The position numbers were made by a program, and so were the translations under genes. The notes beneath the pieces are model-generated. The model had not been told where the DNA came from and searched no databases. It saw only the letters and a program-made list of their open reading frames with translations. Positions 27,623 through 35,266 of a stretch of DNA of 64,000 nt are shown here, piece by piece. How positions within the stretch are numbered: position 1 is the first letter of the stretch; every line of letters begins with the position of its first letter. The DNA comes from CBDFKF01 sp965248765 (GTDB taxonomy: Bacteria; Pseudomonadota; Alphaproteobacteria; VGEJ01): positions 1,550,001 to 1,614,000 of the forward strand of contig CBDFKF010000004.1 in the NCBI GenBank assembly GCA_965248765.1, given 5' to 3'.

Positions 27623-27690
27623 GGGGTTGGACTTGAGCGTCCCGTCGGGATCAGGTCAAGCACGGGCGCCGTTCGTCGCGACTGCATGAT

Positions 27691-27726
27691 TTCAAGCCCC
27701 GCCGGATGCGTCCCACGGGGCTTGAA
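27691..27726. repeat. Perfect 11-base inverted repeat upstream of hsp20
   Basis: TTCAAGCCCCG at 27691-27701 and CGGGGCTTGAA at 27716-27726 are exact reverse complements around a 14-base spacer. The site lies in the divergent region between the MATE gene and hsp20. Its right arm contains a possible -35 element. It does not match the CIRCE heat-shock operator. It could be an operator or an RNA hairpin. Confidence 0.6.
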
Positions 27727-27750
27727 ACCGCATCCACCATCCTTACATCT
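27721..27750 (+). promoter_or_regulatory. Possible RpoH-type promoter of hsp20
   Basis: CTTGAAA at 27721-27727 and CTTACAT at 27742-27748, 15 bases apart after CTTGAA, resemble the alphaproteobacterial heat-shock sigma consensus (CTTGAA, then CYTATnT) with one mismatch and a slightly short spacer. It would place the transcript start near 27757, leaving about 90 bases of leader, the length expected of a thermosensor. Confidence 0.35.
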
Positions 27751-27751
27751 G

Positions 27752-27846
27752 AAGAGCCGGGTGCCCCTAAGGGGCCCGGAGGGCTCGGGCCGGATGGCCG
27801 GCCTGATACCGATCTGCATATTGCTTCCTGAGGAGGATGTGTAGCC
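27752..27846 (+). promoter_or_regulatory. Likely ROSE-type RNA thermometer in the hsp20 leader
   Basis: The leader can fold into successive GC-rich hairpins (GCCCCTAAGGGGC at about 27762, GGCCGGATGGCCGGCC near 27788-27803) and ends with TTGCT (27821-27825) six bases before the Shine-Dalgarno AGGAGGA (27831-27837). ROSE elements in small heat-shock genes of alphaproteobacteria hide the ribosome site by pairing it with a UYGCU sequence, which this matches. Heat would melt the helix and start Hsp20 translation. The gene class, leader length and anti-SD sequence agree; folding was judged by eye. Confidence 0.55.
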
Positions 27847-28305
27847 ATGACCCGAATCGATTTCTCTCCCCTATTCCGTTCGACCGTTGGCTTCGACCGC
27901 ATGACGCGGTTGTTGGATGCCGCTGCCGGTTGGGAGGAGACGGCTAACAACTACCCGCCCTACAACATCGAGAAGACCGGAGAGGATACCTATCAGGTCA
28001 CCCTCGCGGTCGCCGGCTTTGCCGAGAAGGACGTCGATGTCGAGCTCAAAGAGGGCGTGTTGACCGTGAGCGGCAAGCGCCCCGATGAGGATGGCAAGCG
28101 CGCCTATCTCCACCAGGGGATCGCCGAGCGCGCTTTCCAACGCAAGTTCCAGCTCGAGGAGCACGTCGAGGTGTTGGGCGGCAGCCTGGTCAACGGCCTC
28201 CTGAAGATCGACCTGGCGCGACGTCTGCCCGAGGCGATGAAGCCACGCCGGATCGAGATAAAGAGCGCGCCGCAGCACCTCGTCGAGGGCTCCAAGGCCG
28301 CCTGA
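27847..28305 (+). CDS. Small heat-shock protein, Hsp20 family
   Basis: 152-residue alpha-crystallin-type chaperone (IbpA-like). N-terminus MTRIDFSPLFRSTVGFDRM; the alpha-crystallin domain begins YPPYNIEKTGEDTYQVTLAV and includes VDVELKEGVLTVSGKRPDE and FQRKFQLEEHVEV. The C-terminus has the motif EAMKPRRIEIKS. Strong Shine-Dalgarno nine bases before the ATG. It probably binds unfolding proteins on heat stress; regulation see the leader element. Confidence 0.95.
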   Translation: MTRIDFSPLFRSTVGFDRMTRLLDAAAGWEETANNYPPYNIEKTGEDTYQVTLAVAGFAEKDVDVELKEGVLTVSGKRPDEDGKRAYLHQGIAERAFQRKFQLEEHVEVLGGSLVNGLLKIDLARRLPEAMKPRRIEIKSAPQHLVEGSKAA

Positions 28306-28317
28306 ACCAGCCGCGGG

Positions 28318-28345
28318 GTCGGCGCCGGGGGAGCCCGGCGCCGAC
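28318..28345. terminator. Hairpin between convergent hsp20 and FAD oxidase genes
   Basis: GTCGGCGCCGGG (28318-28329) and CCCGGCGCCGAC (28334-28345) form a perfect 12-base-pair stem with a GGAG loop, 13 bases after the hsp20 stop and 32 bases after (downstream of) the stop of the opposite gene. There is no T run, so it would act as a bidirectional hairpin rather than a canonical intrinsic terminator. Confidence 0.6.
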
Positions 28346-28377
28346 GCCCCAAAGACACGCCCCTGTCGGGCGGTAGC

Positions 28378-31254
28378 CTAGGCCAGCGCGGCGTTGAGCA
28401 CGCGGGCCACGTGTTGCGCTTCGCGGCCAGTGCCATGATCGATCTGCTGGCGACAGCTCACGCCATCCGCGATGATCAGGCTGTCGGGCGCGGCCGCGCG
28501 CACCGCCGGCAGCACCCCAAGCTCGCCGATCTGCATCGACATGTCGTAATGCTCGCGCTCGTAGCCGAACGAACCGGCCAGACCGCAACAGCCGGCCTCG
28601 ATCGCCTCGACTGCGAGATCCGGTATGAGGCCGAGGGTGCGCATGACCGCCGGCATCGCGCCGAAGGCCTTCTCGTGACAGTGCCCGTGGACCAGCGCCG
28701 CACGGCTCGAGAGCGGCTTGAGCTTGAGCGCGAGACGGCCGTGGTCGGCCTCGTCGGCGAGGAACTCTGCGAACAAAAGCGCCTGGCTCGCTAGCCGCTC
28801 GCTCTCCGCGCCAGGCAGCAGCGCGCCGAGCTCATCGCGCAACGTCAACAGGCAGGCCGGCTCCAGGCCGACGATCGGGACACCGCGCTCAGCAAACGGA
28901 CCGAGTGCTGCGAGTACGCGCTTAGCCTCGACGCGGGCCTCATCGACCAGGCCGGCGGTGAGGAATGTGCGCCCACAGCAGAGGGGTCGCCTTTCGCCCT
29001 CGCCGGCAACAACGACCCGGCGGTCCGCGGCCTCTAGCACCGCACGTGCCGCGCGCACATTCTCCGGTTCGAAATAGCGATTGAACGTATCCACGAACAG
29101 AACGACGTCGCTGCCTTCGCCACCACGTGCACGCGTGACAATGCCGCTGCCACGCCAGGCCGGCAGCGCTCGTCGTGCCGAGATCCCCAACAACCGTTCA
29201 GTCAGAGCCGGCAGCCCGGGCACACGGTCGCGCAGGTTGAGGAGTGGCCCGACGCGTGCGGCCAACGGACCATAGCGCGGTAGATGGGCGATCATGCGCT
29301 CGCGCAACGGTACCCCGCGGCGGCGGCGATAGTGGTACAGGAACTCGGTCTTCATCCGCGTCATGTCGACGCCGGTGGGACACTCGCGCCGGCAGCCCTT
29401 GCAGCCAATGCACAGATCGAGCGTCTCGTAGACCGCATCCGAGCCGAGCCCGTCGGCGTCGAGCTGACCGCTGATCGCGAGTCTGAGCGCGTTCGCCCGC
29501 CCCCGTGTCAGGTGCTTCTCATCGCCGGTGGCGCGGTACGAAGGGCACATCACGCCGCCCACAGCCTTGCGGCACGCACCGTTGTTGTTACACATCTCGA
29601 CCGCGCCGGCGAAGCCATGCCAGGGCGACCAGTCGAGCGCCGTCTCCCCGATCTTCGGCCGATAATCCGGGCGGTAGCGGAACAGAGAGCGGTCGTCCAT
29701 GCGTGGCGGGTGGACGATCTTGCCGGGGTTCAACATTCCGGCGGGGTCGAACGCGCGTTTGACCTCCTCGAACGCTGAGACGATGCGTTCGCCGAACATC
29801 GCGGCATGGAATTCTGAGCGCACCAGGCCGTCGCCGTGCTCGCCTGAATGCGAGCCCTTGTACTCGCGCACCAGGGCGAACGCCTCTTCTGCGATCGCCC
29901 GCATTTTGTGGACGTCAGCTTGGTCCTTCATGTTGAGGACCGGCCGCACGTGCAAACAGCCGACCGAGGCGTGGGCATACCAGGTGCCGCGGGTGCCGTG
30001 GCGCGCGAACACCTCGTTGAGGCGCGCCGTGTAGTCGGCGAGGTCGTCCAGCGCGACCGCGCAGTCTTCGATGAAGGAGACCGGCTTTCCATCGCCCTTC
30101 ATCGACATCATGATATTGAGGCCGGCCTTGCGCACCTCCCAAACATCGCGGATGAAGGCCGCATCGGTCGCTTCGACCAACGAGTCGGCTCCCGCCAGGG
30201 ATGCCATCAACTCACGCAGGGAGTCGAGTTTCCGTCGCAGCGGCTCATCTTCGTCGCCGGCGAACTCGACCAGCAGGACCGCCTCCGAGGTGCCGCCGAA
30301 AGCGCGATCCACGGTCGGGCGATAGATCGGGATGTCGCGTGCGAGATCGATCATCGTGCGGTCCACCAGCTCGACCGCGTCAGGGTCGAGCTCGATCAGC
30401 TCTTTGGTCGCCGCCATAGCGCCGTAGAAAGTAGGAAAGTGGGCGATGCCCAGGACCCGGCGCGCCGGCAGCGGCTGCAGCTCCAGGGTCAGGCGGGTGA
30501 ACACCGCAAGCGTGCCTTCCGAGCCCACCAGCATGCGCGCGGTGTTGTGGCCCTCAGGCGAGACGCTGTCGAGATTGTAGCCGCCGACGCGCCGCAGAAG
30601 CTTGGGGAACCGCCGCTCCATTTCTTCGCGCTCCGCCGCGGCGACGGCGCGCAGTCGCTCGACGAGATCACGATAGCGTCCGGGCGGCAGAGCTGAGAGG
30701 TCGCCGGGCACGGCGGCAAACTCAGCGCGCGTGCCGTCGGCGAGCAGCGCCTCGATCGCCCGAACGTTGTGCACCATGTTGCCGTAGCGGATCGAGCGCG
30801 CCCCACACGAATTGTTACCGGCCATGCCGCCGATAGTGGCGCGGCTCGCGGTCGAGGGATCGATCGGGAAGAACACCCCGTGCGGTTTGAGCTGCGCGTT
30901 CAGTTGATCGAGCACGATGCCCGGCTCAACGGTTGCTGCCCACATACCCTCCTCGAGGTCGACGAGCCGATTGAGATGTTTGGTGAAATCGATGATGAGC
31001 GCTTCGCCGACCGCCTGGCCGCCTTGTGACGTGCCCGCGCCGCGGGCCAGCACCGGAACGCCGGCTTCCGCCGCGATGCTCACCGCCACCTGCACGTCAG
31101 CTTCGGTATGCGGGACGACGATACCGATCGGCTCAATCTGGTAGATCGAGGCATCGGTGCTGTAGAGCCCGCGGCTCAGCGGATCGAACAGGACCTCGCC
31201 CCGGATCTCACGCTGGAGGCGCGCGGCCAAGCCCGGATCCCCCCGCGCGGTCAT
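28378..31254 (-). CDS. FAD-linked oxidase fused to Fe-S/CCG domain (GlcD/Dld-type)
   Basis: 958 residues from the ATG at 31254, which overlaps the EamA stop by four bases (ATGA). Residues 40-220 form the FAD-binding PCMH domain (PVLARGAGTSQGGQAVGEA, FPIDPSTASRATIGGMAGNN), about 250-520 the FAD-oxidase C domain, and around 540-700 a ferredoxin-like section with CIGCKGCRRECPTGVDM. The C-terminal part holds two cysteine-rich CCG-type segments (RPLCCGRTFLTAGLVDE and GCCGLAGSFGYE). Such proteins oxidise 2-hydroxy acids such as D-lactate or glycolate and pass electrons through Fe-S centres. The frame is open far upstream, antisense-like, and is not used. Confidence 0.9.
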   Translation of the reverse strand: MTARGDPGLAARLQREIRGEVLFDPLSRGLYSTDASIYQIEPIGIVVPHTEADVQVAVSIAAEAGVPVLARGAGTSQGGQAVGEALIIDFTKHLNRLVDLEEGMWAATVEPGIVLDQLNAQLKPHGVFFPIDPSTASRATIGGMAGNNSCGARSIRYGNMVHNVRAIEALLADGTRAEFAAVPGDLSALPPGRYRDLVERLRAVAAAEREEMERRFPKLLRRVGGYNLDSVSPEGHNTARMLVGSEGTLAVFTRLTLELQPLPARRVLGIAHFPTFYGAMAATKELIELDPDAVELVDRTMIDLARDIPIYRPTVDRAFGGTSEAVLLVEFAGDEDEPLRRKLDSLRELMASLAGADSLVEATDAAFIRDVWEVRKAGLNIMMSMKGDGKPVSFIEDCAVALDDLADYTARLNEVFARHGTRGTWYAHASVGCLHVRPVLNMKDQADVHKMRAIAEEAFALVREYKGSHSGEHGDGLVRSEFHAAMFGERIVSAFEEVKRAFDPAGMLNPGKIVHPPRMDDRSLFRYRPDYRPKIGETALDWSPWHGFAGAVEMCNNNGACRKAVGGVMCPSYRATGDEKHLTRGRANALRLAISGQLDADGLGSDAVYETLDLCIGCKGCRRECPTGVDMTRMKTEFLYHYRRRRGVPLRERMIAHLPRYGPLAARVGPLLNLRDRVPGLPALTERLLGISARRALPAWRGSGIVTRARGGEGSDVVLFVDTFNRYFEPENVRAARAVLEAADRRVVVAGEGERRPLCCGRTFLTAGLVDEARVEAKRVLAALGPFAERGVPIVGLEPACLLTLRDELGALLPGAESERLASQALLFAEFLADEADHGRLALKLKPLSSRAALVHGHCHEKAFGAMPAVMRTLGLIPDLAVEAIEAGCCGLAGSFGYEREHYDMSMQIGELGVLPAVRAAAPDSLIIADGVSCRQQIDHGTGREAQHVARVLNAALA

Positions 31255-32225
31255 GCCGGTGCGGGCGCGGCCCGCGCCTCGGGCAGCAAAACGGCGGCGA
31301 TGCCGCTGACGATCAGCGCCAGTGCGCCCAACTCTTGCCAGCCGACGGGCTCTCCGAGAACGACGGCGCCACTGAAAACCCCGACGACGGGGACCAACAG
31401 CAAGCAGTACGCGGCGACTCCGGCCGGCAGCCACGTCAGCACCTTGAACCATGCCCAATAGCAGAGGATGAAGCAGACGACGATGAGGTAGAGCAAAGCC
31501 AGCAGCGGCCACAGGCTCACCGGGCCTATCTCTCCCGTCTCGAAAGCGAGAGCGCCGATGTAGATGGGGACACCGCCCAGGGCCAATTGCCAGCCGGCGA
31601 GCACGATGGTTGGCTGCGAGAACCGGTGGTATTTGACCAGCACGGTGCCAATTCCCCACGATACCGCCGCCGCCAGCATGAACAGGGCGCCGACAGGGGC
31701 CGTCTGCGCGGCAAGGAGGTCATCGCCGAGGAGGACGACCAAGCCTGCGAATCCGATCGCCAAGCCGGCCACCTTGTAGCGGGTGATGGCCTCATTCAGG
31801 AACAGCGCGCTGAAAATCACCGCCCACAGCGGCATGGTGAAGGCGATGATCGCCGCCCGCCCCGACGGCAGATCGTAGACCCCGTAGACCGAGAGCAGAT
31901 TCCAGCCCGTGACGTTGAAGAGCGAGAGCAGCAGCAACGGACCGATCTTGCCGCGCGCTACGTGCAGCGAGGCACCCGAAAGTCGCGCGATCACAAGGAG
32001 GGCGAGCCCGCCGATGCCGACGCACAACGAGCGGAAGGTCCAGAGCGGCACCTCGGCGAGCGCGATCTTGAACATCGGCCAGCTCATACCCCAGCCGAAG
32101 CTGACGGCCACCAGCAAGCCGACACCAATCCAAGGCAGGCCGGGCGTCGCCGCCGACAGCGTCGCGGCGGGCTGCCCGCGCCTCGTTCCGTGAGCCCGTT
32201 TCGCGCCGCCGAGAGCCATCGGCAT
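31251..32225 (-). CDS. EamA/DMT family transporter
   Basis: 324 residues with ten predicted helices in two EamA repeats, typical of drug/metabolite exporters. Helix 1 is LPWIGVGLLVAVSFGWGMSW and the second repeat opens near FMLAAAVSWGIGTVLVKYHR. Translationally coupled to the FAD oxidase downstream. The ATG at 32219 is an alternative start. Possibly exports a metabolite related to the oxidase, but nothing shows its substrate. Confidence 0.9.
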   Translation of the reverse strand: MPMALGGAKRAHGTRRGQPAATLSAATPGLPWIGVGLLVAVSFGWGMSWPMFKIALAEVPLWTFRSLCVGIGGLALLVIARLSGASLHVARGKIGPLLLLSLFNVTGWNLLSVYGVYDLPSGRAAIIAFTMPLWAVIFSALFLNEAITRYKVAGLAIGFAGLVVLLGDDLLAAQTAPVGALFMLAAAVSWGIGTVLVKYHRFSQPTIVLAGWQLALGGVPIYIGALAFETGEIGPVSLWPLLALLYLIVVCFILCYWAWFKVLTWLPAGVAAYCLLLVPVVGVFSGAVVLGEPVGWQELGALALIVSGIAAVLLPEARAAPAPA

Positions 32226-32365
32226 CGAGTCTAGGGTCGGGCCCCGGCCAAGTCCATTGACCGGGCCCCGGGCGCCAAGGCTGATTGCGCTCGGCGGGGC
32301 CGGGCGATAGCCTCCGTCACGTCATCGGCCAGCTACCGCCGACATGATGGGAGGACGGTCAAGGC

Positions 32366-33451
32366 ATGGAACTCGGCTTTTTCACCATGCCGCTGCACCC
32401 GCCTGATCGCGACTATCGCCAGACGCTGCGCGAGGATCGCGAGGCGATTCTCCTTGCCGAGAAGCTCGGTTTTCGCGAAGCCTTCATCGGCGAGCACGTT
32501 ACCGACCGCGCTGAGACCGTCACCTCGTGCCTGATGTTCATCGCGAGCCTCGTCCACAGCACCAGCTCGATCAAGCTGGGCAGCGGCACCGTCAATCTTC
32601 CCAACTGCCACCCAGCCGCGGTCGCCGCTCAGGTGGCGATGATCGACACGATGCTCGAGGGACGTTTCCTGTTCGGGATCAGCCCCGGCGGTCTGCCCTC
32701 CGATTGGGAGGTGTTCGGCACGCTCGACAAAGACCGCCGGGCGATGTTCCTGGAATCTATCGACATGGTTCTCGCACTGTGGACCACCGCGGCCCCCTAC
32801 GATCTCGAGGGTGAGTTTTGGACCATCAGCACCGCGCGTACGTTGTGGGAGGAGATAGGCCAGGGCGTTATCCTCACGCCGTTCCAGAAGCCGCATCCGC
32901 CGATTGTGATCACCGCCGTCGAACCGTTCTCCAAGAGCGTGATGTTGGCTGCCAAACGGGGCTGGTCGCTGATCTCGGCAAACTTCCTATTGCCGCAGTG
33001 GGTCGCCTCGCATTGGCCGACCTTCGCCCAAGGCTGTGCCGAGGCTGGACGGCCGGCGCAGACCTCGGACTGGCGGGTGGCAAAGAGCGTGTTCGTCGCC
33101 GACGATGAAAGAGTTGCCCTTGAGTACGGCAAGGGCACGGACGGGCCGTATCACTTCTACTACAACCAACTCTCTCGCAAGCTGATCCGCGCCGGTCGTG
33201 CCAATCTGTTCAAAGCCGACCCAGACCAGCCCGACGACACCGTGACGACCGAGGGCATCGTCGATTCGGTCGTGATCTGTGGCACCGTCAACAGCGTCGT
33301 CGATCAGCTACTCGCCTTCCGCGAAGAGACCGGCGATTTCGGCACCTTGATGTACGCCGGGCACGACTGGGTCGATCCCGTGCTCGCGCGCCGGTCGATG
33401 GAGTTGATGGCCGAAGAGGTGCTGCCGTGCGTCAACGCGGCCATCCGCTGA
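32366..33451 (+). CDS. Luciferase-like (LLM class) flavin-dependent monooxygenase
   Basis: 361 residues, TIM-barrel monooxygenase using reduced flavin from a separate reductase. Landmarks are MELGFFTMPLHPPDRDYRQT at the start, FREAFIGEHVTDRAETVTSC, IKLGSGTVNLPNCHPAAVAA and FLFGISPGGLPSDWEVFG. The start has a ribosome site GGGAGGA. It is 15 bases from hyuB, so is likely the first gene of a three-gene operon with the two hydantoinase-type subunits, hinting at ring oxidation followed by opening of a cyclic amide. Confidence 0.9.
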   Translation: MELGFFTMPLHPPDRDYRQTLREDREAILLAEKLGFREAFIGEHVTDRAETVTSCLMFIASLVHSTSSIKLGSGTVNLPNCHPAAVAAQVAMIDTMLEGRFLFGISPGGLPSDWEVFGTLDKDRRAMFLESIDMVLALWTTAAPYDLEGEFWTISTARTLWEEIGQGVILTPFQKPHPPIVITAVEPFSKSVMLAAKRGWSLISANFLLPQWVASHWPTFAQGCAEAGRPAQTSDWRVAKSVFVADDERVALEYGKGTDGPYHFYYNQLSRKLIRAGRANLFKADPDQPDDTVTTEGIVDSVVICGTVNSVVDQLLAFREETGDFGTLMYAGHDWVDPVLARRSMELMAEEVLPCVNAAIR

Positions 33452-33466
33452 GCCGCGCGCTTCGAA

Positions 33467-35266
33467 ATGACTACGGCCACACACGATCCGATCGATTTTG
33501 AGCTGTTCAAGAACGGGATCTTCGCGGTCGCCGACGAAATGGCGCTGACCATCGTGCGCACGACCTACTCGGGCGTCCTCAAGGACAACATGGACTTCTC
33601 CACCGCGCTCTGCGATGCCGACGGCAAGCTGGTGGCGCAGGGACTGACGCTGCCTGGGCATCTCGGTTCGATCCCGACCGCGCTCGAGGCGGTGATCACG
33701 CACTATGGCGAGAACATCGCGCCCGGCGATGTGTTCGTGTTGAACGATCCGTTTGAGGGCGGCATGCATCTGCCCGACATTTTCATGTTCAAGCCGCTCT
33801 ACCACGACGGCCGTCGGCTCGCCTTCGCCGCCACCATCTGTCACCACACCGATGTGGGCGGGCGCGTCGCCGGCTCGAACGCCTCCGATTCGACGGAGAT
33901 CTATCAGGAGGGACTGCGCATTCCGCCCCTCAAGCTCTACGAGGCCGGGCACCGCAACGAAACGTTGTTTGGCCTCATCGAGCGCAACGTGCGCTTGCCC
34001 GTCAGGGTGTTTGGCGATCTCCGGGCGCAGCTCGCCGCGTGCCACATCGCCGAGCGTCAGTTCGAAGAGCTTATCGCGCGCTACGGCGCCACCACCGTCG
34101 CTGACTATCTCGCTGAGGTCATCGATTACGCCGAGCGTTTGACCCGGGCGGCGCTCCGCGATCTGCCGGATGGGGAGTGGTCGTTCGAGGATTGGATCGA
34201 CGATGATGGCATCGATCGCGATCGGCCGATTCGGCTGTTCGTCACGCTCACCAAGAAGGGCGATTCGATGAGCGCCGATTGGACCGGTACGGCGGCCCAG
34301 GTGAAGGGCGCGATCAACGCGACGTTGTCCTGGACCAAGGCGGCGACGTACACAGCGATTCGTTCGATTCTGCCGCCCGGCATTCCCAACAACGAGGGCG
34401 TGTTCCGCGCCATTCCGGTGGTCGCCCCAGCCGGCACTATCGCCAACGCAGTCCTGCCGGCGGCCTGCGCGGCGCGGGGGCTCACCGGCTTTCGCATGGT
34501 CGATTGCTGCTTCGGTGCGCTTGCGATGATGCTGCCTGACCGCGTGTTCGCAGCCGGCGATGGCGGCAACACCGGCATCACCATCGGCGGTTACTACCCG
34601 GACCGCTCGCCCTTCATCTATGTCGATTTTACGGCTGGTACCTGGGGCGGTCGGCCCTGGGCGGACGGCCTCGACGGCAACTCCAACCTGTTCGCGAACA
34701 TGGCCTCGCAGCCGGTCGAGGTGACCGAGGCTGAGCAACCGATCGAGATCCTCGCCTACGAGTTCGTGGCGGATTGCGCCGGTGCCGGGAAGTTCAGAGG
34801 TGGAACACCCTACCGCCGGGACTACAGATTCACGGCCGATGAGGCGATCCTCCAGGTGCGGGCAGATCGACACACCATTCGGCCCTACGGCCTCTATGGC
34901 GGCTATCCCGGGCACCCTTCGCAGAATGCGCTCAATCCCGGCGCCGATGGCACGGCACTACCGTCGAAAGTGACGATGACAATTCGTCGGGGCGATGTGT
35001 TCCACCATCAGGTGGCGGGTGGTGGTGGCTGGGGCGATCCACTCGAGCGCGCGCCGGCAGCGGTGGCGCGCGACGTGCGAAACGAGCTGTTGAGTCGGGA
35101 GGGGGCGCACGCGGACTACGGTGTGGTCATCGCCGAGGGCTCCGCCGAGGTGGACGTCGGGCAGACTGCAGCGTTGCGGACCAGTCGCAAGGCTGCCAAC
35201 GGGGTAGCCGAACCGCCCGCGGTCATGTGGCAGAAACCGCCGGCGCCAGCGGTAGCGAAGCCGTAG
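33467..35266 (+). CDS. hyuB: Hydantoinase B/oxoprolinase family subunit
   Basis: 599 residues of the HyuB family. Typical blocks are DPIDFELFKNGIFAVADEMA, TTYSGVLKDNMDFSTALCDA, LNDPFEGGMHLPDIFMFKPL and HHTDVGGRVAGSNASDSTEI; the C-terminus is GGYPGHPSQNALNPG followed by HHQVAGGGGWGDPLERA. With HyuA it would catalyse ATP-dependent opening of 5-oxoproline, hydantoin or related rings (or ketone carboxylation in some members). It overlaps hyuA by about 40 bases. Confidence 0.92.
   Translation: MTTATHDPIDFELFKNGIFAVADEMALTIVRTTYSGVLKDNMDFSTALCDADGKLVAQGLTLPGHLGSIPTALEAVITHYGENIAPGDVFVLNDPFEGGMHLPDIFMFKPLYHDGRRLAFAATICHHTDVGGRVAGSNASDSTEIYQEGLRIPPLKLYEAGHRNETLFGLIERNVRLPVRVFGDLRAQLAACHIAERQFEELIARYGATTVADYLAEVIDYAERLTRAALRDLPDGEWSFEDWIDDDGIDRDRPIRLFVTLTKKGDSMSADWTGTAAQVKGAINATLSWTKAATYTAIRSILPPGIPNNEGVFRAIPVVAPAGTIANAVLPAACAARGLTGFRMVDCCFGALAMMLPDRVFAAGDGGNTGITIGGYYPDRSPFIYVDFTAGTWGGRPWADGLDGNSNLFANMASQPVEVTEAEQPIEILAYEFVADCAGAGKFRGGTPYRRDYRFTADEAILQVRADRHTIRPYGLYGGYPGHPSQNALNPGADGTALPSKVTMTIRRGDVFHHQVAGGGGWGDPLERAPAAVARDVRNELLSREGAHADYGVVIAEGSAEVDVGQTAALRTSRKAANGVAEPPAVMWQKPPAPAVAKP

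Noticed and set aside
27691..27726. CIRCE operator before hsp20
   Set aside because: The inverted repeat TTCAAGCCCCG differs from TTAGCACTC and its spacer is 14, not 9.
27721..27750. Definite heat-shock promoter
   Set aside because: The spacer is short and one -10 base differs, so it is listed only as possible.
33308..34915. 535-residue minus-strand frame
   Set aside because: Antisense to hyuB and without recognisable motifs.
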